A stretch of 64,000 nucleotides of DNA from Adiantum capillus-veneris (taxonomy: Eukaryota; Streptophyta; Polypodiopsida; Polypodiales; Pteridaceae), in assembly GCA_014529385.2 (NCBI GenBank), contig CM043950.1, positions 82,656,843 to 82,720,842 of the forward strand. Direction: 5' to 3'. Each line of letters starts with the position of its first letter. Position 1 is the stretch's first letter. The translations under genes were made by a program, and so were the position numbers. Shown one piece after another: positions 32,380 to 44,671 of the stretch. Under the pieces are notes generated by a model. It ran no database searches, was not told where the DNA came from, and saw only the letters and a program-made list of their open reading frames with translations.

Positions 32380-34196
32380 GTTTTAGAAGCCTTGATTAGG
32401 ATTAAGCCTAATCAATTTTATTAGGAAAGATCAAGGATTATGAATTTCAAATGATAATGGGGTCTCTCTTTTCTCTTGAGTCACATGGATGTGGGCTCAA
32501 GTAAGAGAATTATTGATGTGGTGAAAGGAGAGAAACTTCCATGGGAGTGAGTGAGTTTGGTTTACTTGTGCGGTTGCCTACTCCATATGTTGATAGTGTG
32601 AGTGCATTTTTACAAGAGAAGTTAGTTGTTAGTGGTAATAATCACTAGAATTGTTAGTGATACATTTACAATGGGTAGGATGAGTTGATTTGATGAAGGA
32701 AGAGGGGTGAATTAAAAGAGAATCATTGAGATGGTGAAGCTTTGAAGAAGCTTGAACTCACCCTTGTGTAGATTGTGGAAAAAATGACCGTTGGTCTTCT
32801 TCTTCTTCGCTTCTTTACGCCGCCGCCACGGTTGACCACCACGATGAAAAGAGGATTTGTTGATGAAAATTCCTCAATTTGCAGAAGTTATCATGGTTAA
32901 GATGCTGAATTTTAGATATTTTTAGGAGAGGTAAATGAAATTGTAACATAGAAGCAATAGAGAGAGACATGGAGAGGGTGTATGTATGTAGAGGTTCATA
33001 AAAGAACTATAGGGATGAGAGAGAAGGGTAATGGTGAAGAGGGTGGGAGAAGCCATGGAAATTGGAGGTTTGAGTGAGGGAAGGAGAGGGAGGGAGGTGT
33101 AAGAGTGAGTAGGTGTGTGGAAGGGTGAGAGAAGACTAAGGGCTACTTGTGAGAAAAGTGGGCAGACTGGGGTCCACTCAAAAAATCATATCTCACTGCT
33201 GGTAGCTCCAAAAATCATGAAACAATTTGAGATGATTATTCAGAGCGTGGGATACATTTTCTCTTGTGACCACCGCTCCAAATTCGGAGTGGAAATAGGT
33301 GCCAAGATTCTCACCAAAAAGCCTATTTTTATGCCTGCAAAAGTCTTTTAGTGGCCCCCTCCTTTGTTGAATCTGTACAATGCATCCAAGAGTGAGCCCC
33401 TCCTTTGTCATATTATAATACAAAGCATCCAAGTTGCCCTTGACCCATGCATGGAGGAGGATTATTGGTGAATAAAGAAATATATACATGGTGGGACTAG
33501 TGTATGGACTATTCATGGACTTTAGCTCAATGAGCACATGGTGTTAGAATAATGAGTAAAAATAATAATATTAATATGGAGGAGTTATGGATATGGAAAG
33601 ATATTGGAATCATATGATATGGTCCCTCCTTGAATTATTTTGAGTGAAAGAGGAAAAGGTATGCAAGTAAATAATATAATAAACGTAACCAATTAGTAGA
33701 AATCAATTATTTGTTTTCACGAGGGTGAGGGTGAAAATGTGGGAGTGATTTGTATAAAGGAAAAATATGAGGTTAGAGTATGTACATATTGGCAAAAAAT
33801 ATAATTATGGTATAAGAGGATGAAAGAATGTGTACATAGGTTTAATAAAACACACACCTAAGTAGAAATATTTAAATAAAATACCAAAATAATTATAAAA
33901 ATCCCTATATTTAGGCCATATATACAATGAAATATTTACACACAAAGAGGCCATAATATAATTTTATTTTTTTATTTTTTTATTTTTTTGGCTCAACTAG
34001 CCCAGTGACTAGCTAGCTGAGGGTTTTTAAGAAGATATGGGAAAAGCCCCCTAACTCACACACGCCTATGTACAGTGAAATGGTAGGGATAGCCATAGCG
34101 TTTGGGTGAGTTTGGTAGGGTGGAGTAACTTACTATGGCAATTACGGAGAGCCGAAAAACGGCTATCATTAGCCCTCCCCCAGGATGATGGTATAT

Positions 34197-34667
34197 TCAT
34201 GTACCATCATAGAGCATCCTTTCCAAAGAGAATGGTTCAGAGTCCTTGACAAGATCTTCATTGTTTGGCCCCTCAGAATTTTGACTAGAGTTACATTGGT
34301 ACTTCATGTAGCAATACTTACATGAGACAGCTGCCCTTTGACAGATCTTTGGTAGATCCTTTGGTAGAATTCGACTCAAATAAGGCTTCAAGCGATACCC
34401 GTTTACCTTCTTGGAGTGCTCTTTCCCATTCAAGTCCATAAGTTGATAGTAACTTGAATTGAAAGCCTTCTGAACTATGTATGGCCCCTGCCATCTAGTT
34501 TCAAATTTGGCATCAAAAGGATTGTCAAGTCGATTGTCATACCTTAGCACAAGCTCTCTTTCCTTGATGCCTTTGTCCTTCAGTTTCTTGTCATGCGTTT
34601 CTTTCGCTTGTGTGGCTTTCCTCTTGTAGCACTCATATGCTGCTTCTCTTTTCCACTCAAGCTCCAC
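34197..34667 (-). pseudogene. Integrase C-terminus of Tat copy B
   Basis: KETHDKKLKDKG, LVLRYDNRLDNPFDAKFETRWQGPYIV and VNGYRLKPYL form the GPY-type C-terminal module, followed by an extra tail of about 55 residues to the stop at 34197. The polypurine tract and LTR 1 follow at once. It is in a different frame from the catalytic core because of frameshifts near 34667 and 34880. Confidence 0.88.
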
Positions 34668-35911
34668 TAACGTAAGAAGTCAATCCATCCATACCTCTTG
34701 ATCATCTTGTGCTCCTTTGTCATGAAGTCGCATTGTTGGAATGTTGAGCTCGATAGGCTGCAAAGCCTCTTGACCATAGACCAAGTGAAATGGTGTGAAC
34801 TCCGTGGCTTCCCTATATGTGGTTCGATATGCCCACAAGGCACCATCCAAGAAGTCATCCCATATTTTGTCTTGTTTTGCACCATCTTTCTAATGATTCC
34901 TGCAATGACACCATTATCCTTCTCCACCAAACCATTTGACTGTGGGTAGTATGGTGTGCTATGACGATGTAGAATGTGAAGCTCTTCACAAACTTCTGTG
35001 AGCAAGCCCTTCCAAAACCCTGGACCATTATGAGAAACAATCTCCAAATGTGTGTCGAATCTGCAACAAATGTGATTGTACACAAACTTGCTAATTGTCC
35101 TCTCATTCACTCTTGCCACACTTTGAGCTTCCACCCACCTAGTCATATAGTCTACAGCCACTAGAATGTAGAGTTTACCATTTTTTGTCCTAGGTATAGG
35201 ACCCATAGCATCAATGCCCCACTTTTCAAAGGGTCCATTTGCAAGCACTATTTGCCACGGGCCATGCACCAACCTTCTATGTCCATTTATCTGACAATTG
35301 TGACAGCTTTTACACCAATGTTGAACATCCACATGCAAGCTTGGCAAAACATACCCCGCAAGCAAAATCTTCTTCACAGTTGATTCTTGTGCAAAATGAC
35401 CACCACATGCCTCTTCATGCAAACCTTTTAGAATGGCTGGAATTTCCTCGATAGTTGGTACTCTTCTGCACACTTGATCCTTCCCTTTTTGATAGAGGGA
35501 GCCTTCTTGGAAGAGATAGAAACTTGCCTTCTTCATGAGTCTCCTCTTCTGAGCCTTCGTGAAGTCTTGTGGAAACTCACCCTCCAAAATGTAGCCAATA
35601 ATGGGAGCCAATGACTCCAATCTCTGGTATCTCGGTTGCTTGACAGCTACTGCCACCATGATGACCTGCACTTCTCTCTCAACACATGTAACTGCTTGTT
35701 GTGCAAGTAAATCGGCATCTTCATTTTGTTTCCTCGGAATATGATATAGTTGCACTTCTTCAAACTGATTAAACATCTTACGAATGGCATGAACTTTTGT
35801 CCTTAAGCTTTCATTCTTGCATGCCCAAATGTGTAAAATCTGTTTAACAATGAGAAATGCATCTCCCTTTACCATGAGACGTTTTATCCCTTGGCCAATG
35901 CACATCTTCAA
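34667..35911 (-). pseudogene. Copy B second RNase H and integrase core
   Basis: Begins inside archaeal-type RNase H (VKGDAFLIVKQI, HIPRKQNEDADLLAQQA). Then the integrase HHCC domain (LHEEACGGHF, HWCKSCHNC), the first D in WGIDAMGPIP, and E in GLVEKDNG. The second catalytic Asp is His here (SHNGPGF), while copy C keeps SDNGPGF. A one-base deletion after KTK near 34875 shifts the frame. B cannot encode active integrase. Confidence 0.9.
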
Positions 35912-36208
35912 ACCATGAAGTAGTGTGTCGTATTCTGCTTTATTGTTGCTAGTTGAACGTGGTAGATTGACCTTCTATTTCATGACCACCTCTCCACTTG
36001 GGTTGAGCAACACTAGCCCTCCCCCTGCTTTCCCTGTGGCTCATCGAAAAGCTCCATCAAAGAACAAGGTAAAAGCATTGGGAATACTTTTTGGTGGTGA
36101 CAATGGTAGGTTCTTTACTTGAGGCACCTTAATTTCCTTCTCATGTACCCTATAAGTGAGAATCCCTACCAATTGTGCACGCACACTATCTTCTACCTTG
36201 AAAGAGTA
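35912..36208 (-). pseudogene. Copy B, linker and start of second RNase H, broken
   Basis: Minus-strand sequence between the RNase H frame and the archaeal-type RNase H frame is collinear with element A but has stops. No intact frame is seen. Confidence 0.6.
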
Positions 36209-37303
36209 TTAGAACTCTTGAAACTCCATAATCCACTTTGAGATCCTAGTACTAAGATTCATTTGAGATGACACCCCAGGGAAAAAAAATTCTACAGTGA
36301 GAATTACAAAAGGTTTTGGTAGCAGGTAGGATCTAAACTTTCTCACCGCAAACATGAGAGAAAGCATCATGAGTTTTGCTTCTATGTAATCTCTCTCCAA
36401 AGCATTCATGACCCTACTAGCAAAGTAGATGGGTCGCATCCTTGTACTGTGGGGATCTTGTTGTAGCAACCCAACACCAATTGTTTCCCTTCCAACACCA
36501 GAGCTAGCAAAGAATGTGTACTCCCAACAAGGAGGCATGAGTCTTGGTAGCTCTAACAAAATGACTTTAATGTTACAAAAATACTCTTCAAGCTCATCAT
36601 ACCATGCAAATTCTACTTGTTGTGTCAACTTTTGCAAAGGATGAAGCAACTCCGAGGCTAAGTGAATGAAGCGTGACATATACTTCACCTTCTGAATGAA
36701 AGAGATGACCTCCTTAAGACTGTTCGGTGATGGGAGCTCAATAAGAGCCTTTGCCTTTGAAGGATCCACCTCAATGCCTTTATAGGAAACCTTGTGACCG
36801 AGCAAAATCACTTCATCCTCACCTATGTGGCACTTGTCGGGGTTGAGTTGACCTCCCATGTCATAGAGCTTCTTTAAACCTTCTTCTACCCTTTGTAGAT
36901 GCAATGATTTTGAGCTATAAATGCAGAAATCATCAATGAAAACCCTAATTGACTTTCCAAAGAATGCTTGAAACACCATGTTCATGAAACGTTGGAATGT
37001 TGCAGGAGCATTTGTCAGACCAAATGGCATGACTCTAAAAGCACAACAATCCCAAGGAGTGATAAAGGTTGTTTTCAATTGATCTTCCAATGCGATACCT
37101 ATTTGAAAGTAGCCTGAGTAGCCATCACACATAGTGTACTTCTCATGACCAGCTACCTCATTTAGTATCTCATCCTGAAATGGGAGGGGAAAGTGATCTC
37201 TTTTTGTTGCCTCATTATGTGGACGGTAATCCACACACACCCTCCACTTTCCGTTTTTCTTAGGAGTGACAACAACGGGAGAGACCCACTCTGAATTCTC
37301 CAC
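36209..37303 (-). pseudogene. Copy B reverse transcriptase and RNase H
   Basis: A 364-codon frame: WVSPVVVTPKKNGKWRVCVDY, CDGYSGYFQIGIALEDQLKT, MPFGLTNAPATFQ, FIDDFCIYSS, KCHIGEDEVILLGHKVS, then RNase H (GVGLLQQDPH, PIYFASRVM, FRSYLLPK). The first Met is internal: the frame is blocked upstream by a TAG in the RKLL region near 37345 that copy D lacks. The RT catalytic aspartates are present. Confidence 0.92.
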
Positions 37304-37750
37304 TGGATAAATGAAACCTGCTGCTAGAAGCTTTCTTACCTCCTAGAGTAGAGCCTGCTCCTTGATGACTCCTAGCCTTCGTAGCTTCTGAGCCTTAGGT
37401 GTGGCCTCTAGCTTCAACTCAATTTTGTGTTGAACAGCATCTACTCCATGCACATCGGTGTAGTCTTTAGCAAAAATACTAGGAAATTACCTTAGCACAC
37501 ATTTGAACTCCTCTCTTTCATCCTTTGTAAGTGTTGTAGATAGCATACCTTCTAGCATTCTTTCATCTTCCACTTTTTGGTTCTCTTGGGAACCTACCTC
37601 CTCCAAACCTTGACAAGAGTTCTCTTGGTTGGTTGGCTTAAACCTTACCCCCATGGCTTCGATGGAAGACTCCTCTTCAGTAATGCTGCCGCTACTTTCT
37701 TCTTCTGAAGTGTTATCGGTCCAACCTTCTTCCGTCTCACTTTCAGATGA

Positions 37751-38806
37751 TTATTCATGGAGCTCCTCTTGGCGTTGCTCCTTCATGTCAAAGACAACCT
37801 TCTTATGATTGTCGTTCCTGCAAATTATCTTTCCACTCTCCCAATCCTGCAAAGCTCGCATTTTCATTAGCCATGGTCTCCCTAGGATAAATGGGTAACC
37901 ATTTCCTTTGGTACACATGACATAGAAATCCACTGCCTTCTTAATGCCAAAGGCCTCCACAAAAACATTTTTACAAATACCTACACACCTAGCCTTGCTA
38001 TTGTTTGCCATCTTCACCTTAGTTTCAGGTGTCTCATGGATGTGCATGCCTAGTTTTTGCATGAGTCCCTCTGTCATGATGCAAATTTGTGCACCCCCAT
38101 CCACTAGACCTTTCCTAATCAATCTCCCTTTTATGTAACAATCTAGAATAGGTGTGATGTCCTCATTCATTTCAACTTCTGCAATTTTTACAACAAGCAC
38201 ACTCTCTTTTACCTTTCTCCTAGTGCTAACTGCCCTTGTTAAATCCCTCCTAACTTGTGGACATAATGCAAGAAATTGAGGCCATGAGATATCAGGACCC
38301 TTACCTCTCATGTCTTCCAACAGGTTGTATGGAGCCATTCCATGTCCAAGAGGAAAGTCTTGGAGGTTGATACGACGTCGAGTCCTCTTAGCTTCCTTGG
38401 TCTCCTTTGCCTTCTTTTCTCGTCCATGGTCACTTTGTGATGTAACTCCTACTTTCTCCTTACCTTTCCCTCGGCCTTGCTTAATGCCATTTGCTTCCAT
38501 GTCAACCTCTCTTGAATTTGTCACCTCTACCACATGCACGTTTGGGTCTGGCAAAGGTGGAACTCTTTCCACTCCTTGTGGAGGTGGTCTTGCTCCATTT
38601 GGCCTTTGTATAAGCCGTGGTTGCTGACTAGTTCCTTCACCTGCATTCATCACTGGGTAATTCAAGTTAGGTCTCCCTGGCTCCCCACGGGGCCAAGGAC
38701 AATTATACATCCCATGTCCAGACTCACCGCAATTCCAACATTGCAAGACTCTCCTAGGTCATGGGTCTTGCTCTTCAGACTTCTTTGCTTGTCCCTTTGG
38801 ACCTAC
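37751..38806 (-). pseudogene. Copy B gag C-terminus and protease
   Basis: Zinc knuckle CWNCGESGHGMYNC, a basic linker and the protease motif LVDGGAQICIMTEGLMQKLG, then ILGRPWLM; stop at 37751. The N-terminal half of gag is missing: similarity to gag D stops at about 38806, where plus-strand copy C begins. A TGA just upstream of the knuckle (near 38760) replaces an Arg codon of D. Confidence 0.9.
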
Positions 38807-38807
38807 A

Positions 38808-40494
38808 GCCTCATGGTAAAGGGAGATGCACTTCTCATTGTTAAACAGATTTTAGGTATTTGGGCATGCAAGAATGAAAGCTTACGGACAAAAGTTCATG
38901 CCATTCGTAGATTGTTTAATCAATTTGAAGAAGTGCAACTATATCATATTCCTAGGAAACAGAATGAAGATGCCGATTTTCTTGCACAGCAAGTAGTTAC
39001 ATGTGTTGAGAAAGAAGTGCAGGTCATCATGGTGGCAGCAACTGTCAAGCAACCGAGATACCAGGGATTGGAGTCATTGACTCCCATTTTTAGCTACATT
39101 TTGGAGGGCGAGTTTCCACAAGACTTCACGAAGGCTCAGAAGAGGAGACTCATGAAGAAGGCAAGCGCATATCTCTTCCTAGAAGGCTCCCTCTATCAAA
39201 GAGGGAGGGATCAAGTATGCAGAAGAGTACCAACTATTGAGGAAATTCCAGCCATTCTAAAAGGTTTGCATGAAGAAGCATGTGGTGGTCATTTTGCCCA
39301 AGAGTTAACCGTGAAGAAGATTTTGCTTGCGGGGTATGTTTGGCCAAGTCTGCATGTGGATGTCCAACATTGGTGTAAAAGTTGTCACAATTGTCAGGTA
39401 AATGGGAATAGAAGATTGGTTTATGGTCCAAGGCAAATCGTGCTTGCAAATGGACCGTTTGAAAAGTGGGGCATTGATGCTATGGGTCCTCTGCCTAGGA
39501 CAAAAAATGGTAAACTCTACATTCTAGTGGCTGTAGACTATATGACTAGGTGGGTGGAAGCACAAACTGTGGCAAAGGTAAATGAGAAGACAGTGAGCAA
39601 ATTCGTCTACACTCACATTTGTTGTAGATTTGGCACAGCTTTGGAGATTGTTTCTGATAATGGTCCAGGGTTTAGAAAGGGAATGCTCACAGAAGTCTGT
39701 GAAGAAATTCACATTCTACATCGTCACAGTACACCCTACTATCCCCAATCAAATGGTTTGGTAGAAAAATCTAATGGTGTCATTGCAGGCATCATTAGAA
39801 AGATGGTGAAAAACAAGACAAAGTTGTGGGATGACTTCTTGGATGGTGCCTTGTGGGCATATCAAACCACATATAGGGAACCCACGGAGTTCACACCATT
39901 TCACTTGGTCTATGGTCAAGAGGCTTTGCAGCCTATCGAGCTCAACATTCCAACAATGCGACTTCAGAGCAAAGGAGAACAAGATGATCAAGAGGTATGG
40001 ATGGATCGATTGCTTATCTTAGCTGAGCTTGAGTGGAAAAGAGAAGCAGCATACGAGTGCTATAAGAGCAAAGCCACACAGACAAAGGAGAATCTTGACA
40101 AGAAACTGAAGGACAAAGGCATCAATGAAGGAGATCTTGTGCTAAGGTATGACAATCGACTCGATAATCATTTTGATGCCAAATTTGAAACAAGATGGCA
40201 AGGGCCATACATAGTTAAGAAGGCTTTCAATTCAAGTTAATATCAGCTTATGGACTTGAATGGTAAAGAGCACTCCAGGAAAGTAAACGGGTATCGCTTG
40301 AAGCCCTATTTGAGTCGCCTTCTACCAAAGGATCTACCAAAGATCTGTCAAAAGGCCACTGTCTCATGTAAGTATTGTTAGATGAACCATGATTGTAACT
40401 CTAGCCAAAATTCTGAGGGGCCAAACAATAAAAATCTCGTCAAGGACTCTGAAGCACTCTGTTTGGAAAAGATGCTCCATGATGGAACATGAAT
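38808..40494 (+). pseudogene. Tat copy C: second RNase H (partial) and integrase
   Basis: Plus strand. Starts abruptly within archaeal-type RNase H (LMVKGDALLIVKQILGIW) at the junction with copy B. Integrase HHCC (LHEEACGGHF, HWCKSCHNC) and a complete DDE triad follow (GIDAMGPLP, SDNGPGF, GLVEKSNG). A TAA at 40238 replaces one Tyr codon of the SSYYQL motif found in B. The C-terminal module continues in frame to VNGYRLKPYL and beyond. The frame is intact from 38808 to that point, better preserved than B. Confidence 0.9.
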
Positions 40495-40520
40495 ATACCA
40501 TCATTCAGGGAGAGGGCTAA

Positions 40521-42906
40521 TGATAGCCATTTTTTGGCTCTTTGTAATTGTCACAGTAAGTTACCTCACCCTACCAAAATCACCCAAACACTATGGCTAT
40601 CCCTACCATTTCACTATATATAGGCGTATGTCAGTTAGGGAACTTTCCCCATATTTTCTTTAAAACCCTCAGCTAGCTAGTCACTGGGCTAGTTGAGCCA
40701 AAAAAATAAAAAAAATAAAAATTATAAGTATATTATGGCCCATTTGTGTGTAAATATTTCATTGTATATAGAGCCTAAATAAAAGGATTTTTATCATAAT
40801 TATTTTGGTATTTATTTAAATATTTCTACCTAGGTGTGTGTTATTTATGATCTGTACATTGCCTCACCATTACCACAATTTTTCTTACCATTTTTCATAC
40901 TCTTTATTCCATATAGAAATATTTTCATGTAAGCTTCTCTTATTTTTGGTGTAACTCCATCCCAACAAAAATCCAAAAAAACTAGTTTTATTTATGTGTA
41001 TATTTTTTCACTATTGTGATTTTTCCCTTCCTACATCTATTTTGTTTTTTTTAGAACACCAAAAATATTTATCTTTTTATGGAAGCCTCATAATGAGAGA
41101 GATTTATTTTGACCCCTTTATATTTTTTCCACTTATATTATTTATATTTGACATGTACATATTTTTTAGACCCCTCAATATTTGATTTTCTTAGTTGTAC
41201 TATTCACTTATATCATGATCTCAACAATATCTTCAATTATAGATCTACCAAATAAGGTCAAGGGTAGGTGGCATGCATACATGCACTATGGAGGGCTCAC
41301 TCTTGGAGGTATTCAAAAGAATCATCCAAAGAAGGACCCCACAAAGACCTTGTGCAGTGGAAAAAAACGGTCGGTTTTGCTGAATTTTTAAAGTTCACTT
41401 GCTCTCCGAATTTGAAAAGGTGATACAAACAAAAGTTGTAGCTCGTGGGCTGAACTTTTGCCTTAAATTTTTTAATATTTGTTTGAGCTACGAACTGTGT
41501 GCTATGATTTTAATAGTGGACCCCAGTTTTCCCATGCTATGCAACCACACTCTCTCTTCCACTTTATCATTTTCCTCTTTCACACACACTTCTCCACTCA
41601 TCATCCCCACCTCTCTCACCACTCCTCTCTGCACCCTACTCACCTTCTCCTCAACCTTGAAGAATAAGAGAAACCATGGTGAACTCATACCTCCCACACA
41701 CAATTTCATTCCAAAATTGACCACCTAGTCTCATTTTTCCTCCTCCAAATTACCCATATCTATCAAAAAAACCACAAAATTTAGCCTCTTCTCTTAAAAG
41801 ACAGCATCATGGTGGTTGATTACTCAGCTTCAATTACCTTGTCTCTCAAGGAAGGTCAAGAGTGGAGAAAAAATGTACCGTCAAAGCTAGTGGACCGTCA
41901 ACAAGCGTCAAAATTGGCCCTACTCAAGACACTTGGAGTATCAACCTTGTAAGAAATCCACCTTTTCTTACCTCTTAAGAGTTTTTCTTCCTTATTTGTA
42001 TCCTACATGGATACTCCCATTGTAAATATCCAATTCCATTTGTAAATTAATACTAACTCTACTAACACTAACCCACTATGAAAAGTCCTATCACCTCCAT
42101 TTCTCTCCTCTCTCTTTCCCCACCAACTTCTTGAAAATTCCAAGCAAAAGAAATTAGATAAATTGCTGAAAATCTAACCCAACCATGGTTAGAGCAGTAA
42201 CCCTAGCCTTCAAAATTGCTATAAAAGGAGGGTGTAGCTAGCACAAACAGGGGGAGCCATAAGCAAGAGCACTATGCTATAGCTTGAGAAGCCAAGCTCA
42301 ACCTCTCTAGAAGGAGCTCTTGAGTGGAAGCTCATTGTCTTATGCATATGCATTTGTTGTAATAGGGGATTAGCAAGGGAACTCTATGCCATTGTAAGAG
42401 AGAGAGAGTGATCATTCAATTGAGAGTAGGAAATCTATCATTTCTCCTACTAGTGTAAGCCCAACATTTGCTGAATCAAGGAGGGTGGATTTGGATTAAG
42501 CTTGGATATTTTGTCTCCCTTCCAACGTGAAGTAATGGACAACAATGATGCGTAAGTGTCTTGGTGTTTTTTGTTAAGTTCTTGATAGCTTGTTTTTGGT
42601 GTTGTCATCAATCTAGCCATAAATCCCACATACTGTAAGAGGGCGACAGGGTGGAGAGGACTCCCCTGGCTTTAAGACAGTGATTGGGGTGGCTTTTCTT
42701 GTGATGTGTTGTGGTGAAATTTACGCAAGCTATGTTGAAAAAATACTAATTTCACTTTGATTTCTCATGACAGATTTGTAAGAAGGTATTAATGCAACAA
42801 GCACCCCCTCCCCCTTTCTCTCTCTTTCTTAAATATATAGTTGTGTTTGCTTGATCATTGCCGATACGTTTCAAAGCAGCCCGAGCACTATCTCTCTTTC
42901 TCTCTC

Positions 42907-42991
<85 letters not shown>

Positions 42992-43250
42992 TTTTAGTGT
43001 GTGAGAGTGTTCCATTGGTGTTAGGGTTAGTGTAAATTCCTTGATTGCTTGTGGGTTGCTCTAATGATTCTCCTCTTTTGCGTCCTAGTTCGCTCTTAAA
43101 CTAGGTGGTGCCCCTTGTGTAGTTGGGATTTGGCTGTGGGTTTGTTGTTTTGGTTTGTGTTGTGTTGTGCCCCAGCCCCATTGAGCAGCACGGGAGCCTT
43201 GAAGGGTGTCTAGAGGTTGCTCTTCTTGTTGCCCGCCCAGGACCGCCTCA
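40521..43250 (+). repeat. Tat family-2 LTR of copy C (2730 bp)
   Basis: Starts TGATAGCCATTTTTTGGC after GGGAGAGGGCTAA and ends ACCGCCTCA at 43250. Both ends match LTR 1. The middle is noticeably diverged. TATAAAAGG lies near 42221 and (CT)n at 42892-42988. Beyond 43250 comes RT sequence of copy D on the other strand rather than flanking DNA. Confidence 0.9.
42892..42988. repeat. (CT)n in LTR of copy C
   Basis: CT run with one CG interruption, ending about 262 bp before the LTR end. Confidence 0.95.
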
Positions 43251-43346
43251 ATAGGAAACCTTGTGACCGAGCAAGATCACTTCATCCTCACCTTTGTGGC
43301 ACTTGTCGGGGTTGAGTTGACCTCCCATGTCGTAGAGCTTCTTTAA
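43251..43346 (-). pseudogene. Copy D RT fragment left of the TTAA element
   Basis: Matches B 36781-36875 (the VILLGHKVS region, read on the minus strand). It begins exactly at the end of the copy C LTR; the rest of D (RNase H, integrase, 3' LTR) is absent to the left. Confidence 0.85.
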
Positions 43347-44667
43347 CACTAGGTTGGTAACCTAACAAGACATAAAAGTGTCCTTTCAGGGTTTTGAAAA
43401 AAACCTCCAAAACCATATAAGATCCACTCATTTTGTAAAATCCTTTCATGAGGTTATAGTTCAAGGCCTACTACACATGGAAAAAATAAGAAACTTGTAA
43501 AATTTCTCATCTTTTGGTCACACCAAGCCTCCAAAGTTGATGGACTAGTACATTTTCATCAAAACAGGGATTTCTTACGTTTTGTTGCATAAAAATAAGA
43601 TTAGGGATTTTTGTAGGGCTTGAGATAAATTCCCTAGTTAACTTCAATGGGTTGGTGATCAGAACATATGATTGCTTCTCACTTACTATTTTTTGTTTTG
43701 CCAAAAGAAATAGGTACAAAAAAGTTGAATTTTTACCATTCTGCAGACCTATCATCAAAGTTTCTATAGCCACACTCAATACAAACAATATATGCATGCT
43801 TTCTTAGTTCCGTATTGTCCTTCAGGTTTATAATGAGCCATGGAGCATGTCAAAAGAATAATACATCTCTTACCAAGGGGAATCTTGGGGACAAAGATGA
43901 AGTGCTAAATACAGCAAACATGAAAAAACTGGGTTCAACATTATGAGTTGTAGAATCCCATAGAAAGTATTCAGTATCTAGCCAAATTTGATCCTTATGA
44001 CTAGATATGGTTCCTAACTACAAAATGCATGTAGTTGTCACAAGAAACTAACAATATTGAAAAAGCTATACTTGATATACTAGAATGTTTAGTTTTCTTC
44101 TATAATTGGAAAAATCAACCATCCTCGTCTACTATGCAAAATAGGGTATTAGGTGCCCCAAAACTAAAGGAATATTAGCTTTATGTTACAATATGCGACA
44201 TAGAAAATCAAACCTGCATTTGGATATCATGAAAGCCACCAAAAAAATCATAGAAGAGCTAAAATTGGCTAAAAAACAAGATTTGACAATTTTTGTAATT
44301 TGGTCATAACTTACGACTTTAACATTTATTTCTCCCTAGAAGAATCGCGACATGTTGAGGACTACTAAAGATAGTTCTCTAGCATTATAGACCTCACAAA
44401 CATGAATTCTAGAGTGGTATAGTTGCAAAAAGTTGAAAAAAGCCAAAAACAGGACCCGTTTTTTCACACAGTTTAGGTTGTGAAATGTTGTGCAAGGACA
44501 AGGTTAAAGATGGAATTGATATTCCAAAAAAGTGTTGAGTTTTTTTCAGCTCATGAGACAAATTTCTAGACAGATAGCACCTCAAAATCCATTTTGAAAC
44601 TCTTGACATAATTCAAGGAAAATGGTCACTTAATAGGACATAAAAGTGTCCCATTACCAACCTAGTG
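43347..44667. mobile_element. TTAA-flanked inverted-repeat element, copy 2 (1321 bp, intact length)
   Basis: CACTAGGTTGGTAA ends with TTAA at 43343-43346 and 44668-44671. It lies opposite in orientation to copy 1 and lacks the TRIM insertion: the empty site with one ATCTA is near 43977-44012. It splits the D RT frame; the uninterrupted locus in copy B (CTTCTTTAAACC near 36870) contains a single TTAA, proving insertion with duplication. No transposase gene. Confidence 0.93.
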
Positions 44668-44671
44668 TTAA

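Larger units (their letters stand above)
31548..34168 (-). repeat. Tat family-2 LTR 1 (2621 bp), shared by B and E0
   Basis: Read on the minus strand it starts TGATAGCCGTTTTTCGGC after the polypurine tract of B (34169-34183) and ends ACCGCCTCA before the E0 primer site. It is therefore the 3' LTR of B and the 5' LTR of E0. TATAAATAG lies at 32371-32379 (minus) and (GA)n at 31811-31869. Non-coding throughout; frames such as 33115-33351 are shadows. Closely similar to LTR 3 (47744-50340). Confidence 0.92.

Noticed and set aside
33115-33537. ORFs inside LTR 1 (and the matching 49295-49717 in LTR 3)
   Set aside because: They lie in LTR U3, overlap on both strands and show no domain; chance frames in a repeated sequence.
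38534-38807. N-terminal extension of the 568-codon plus-strand frame
   Set aside because: This part is antisense to the gag of copy B; the real plus-strand homology starts at about 38808.
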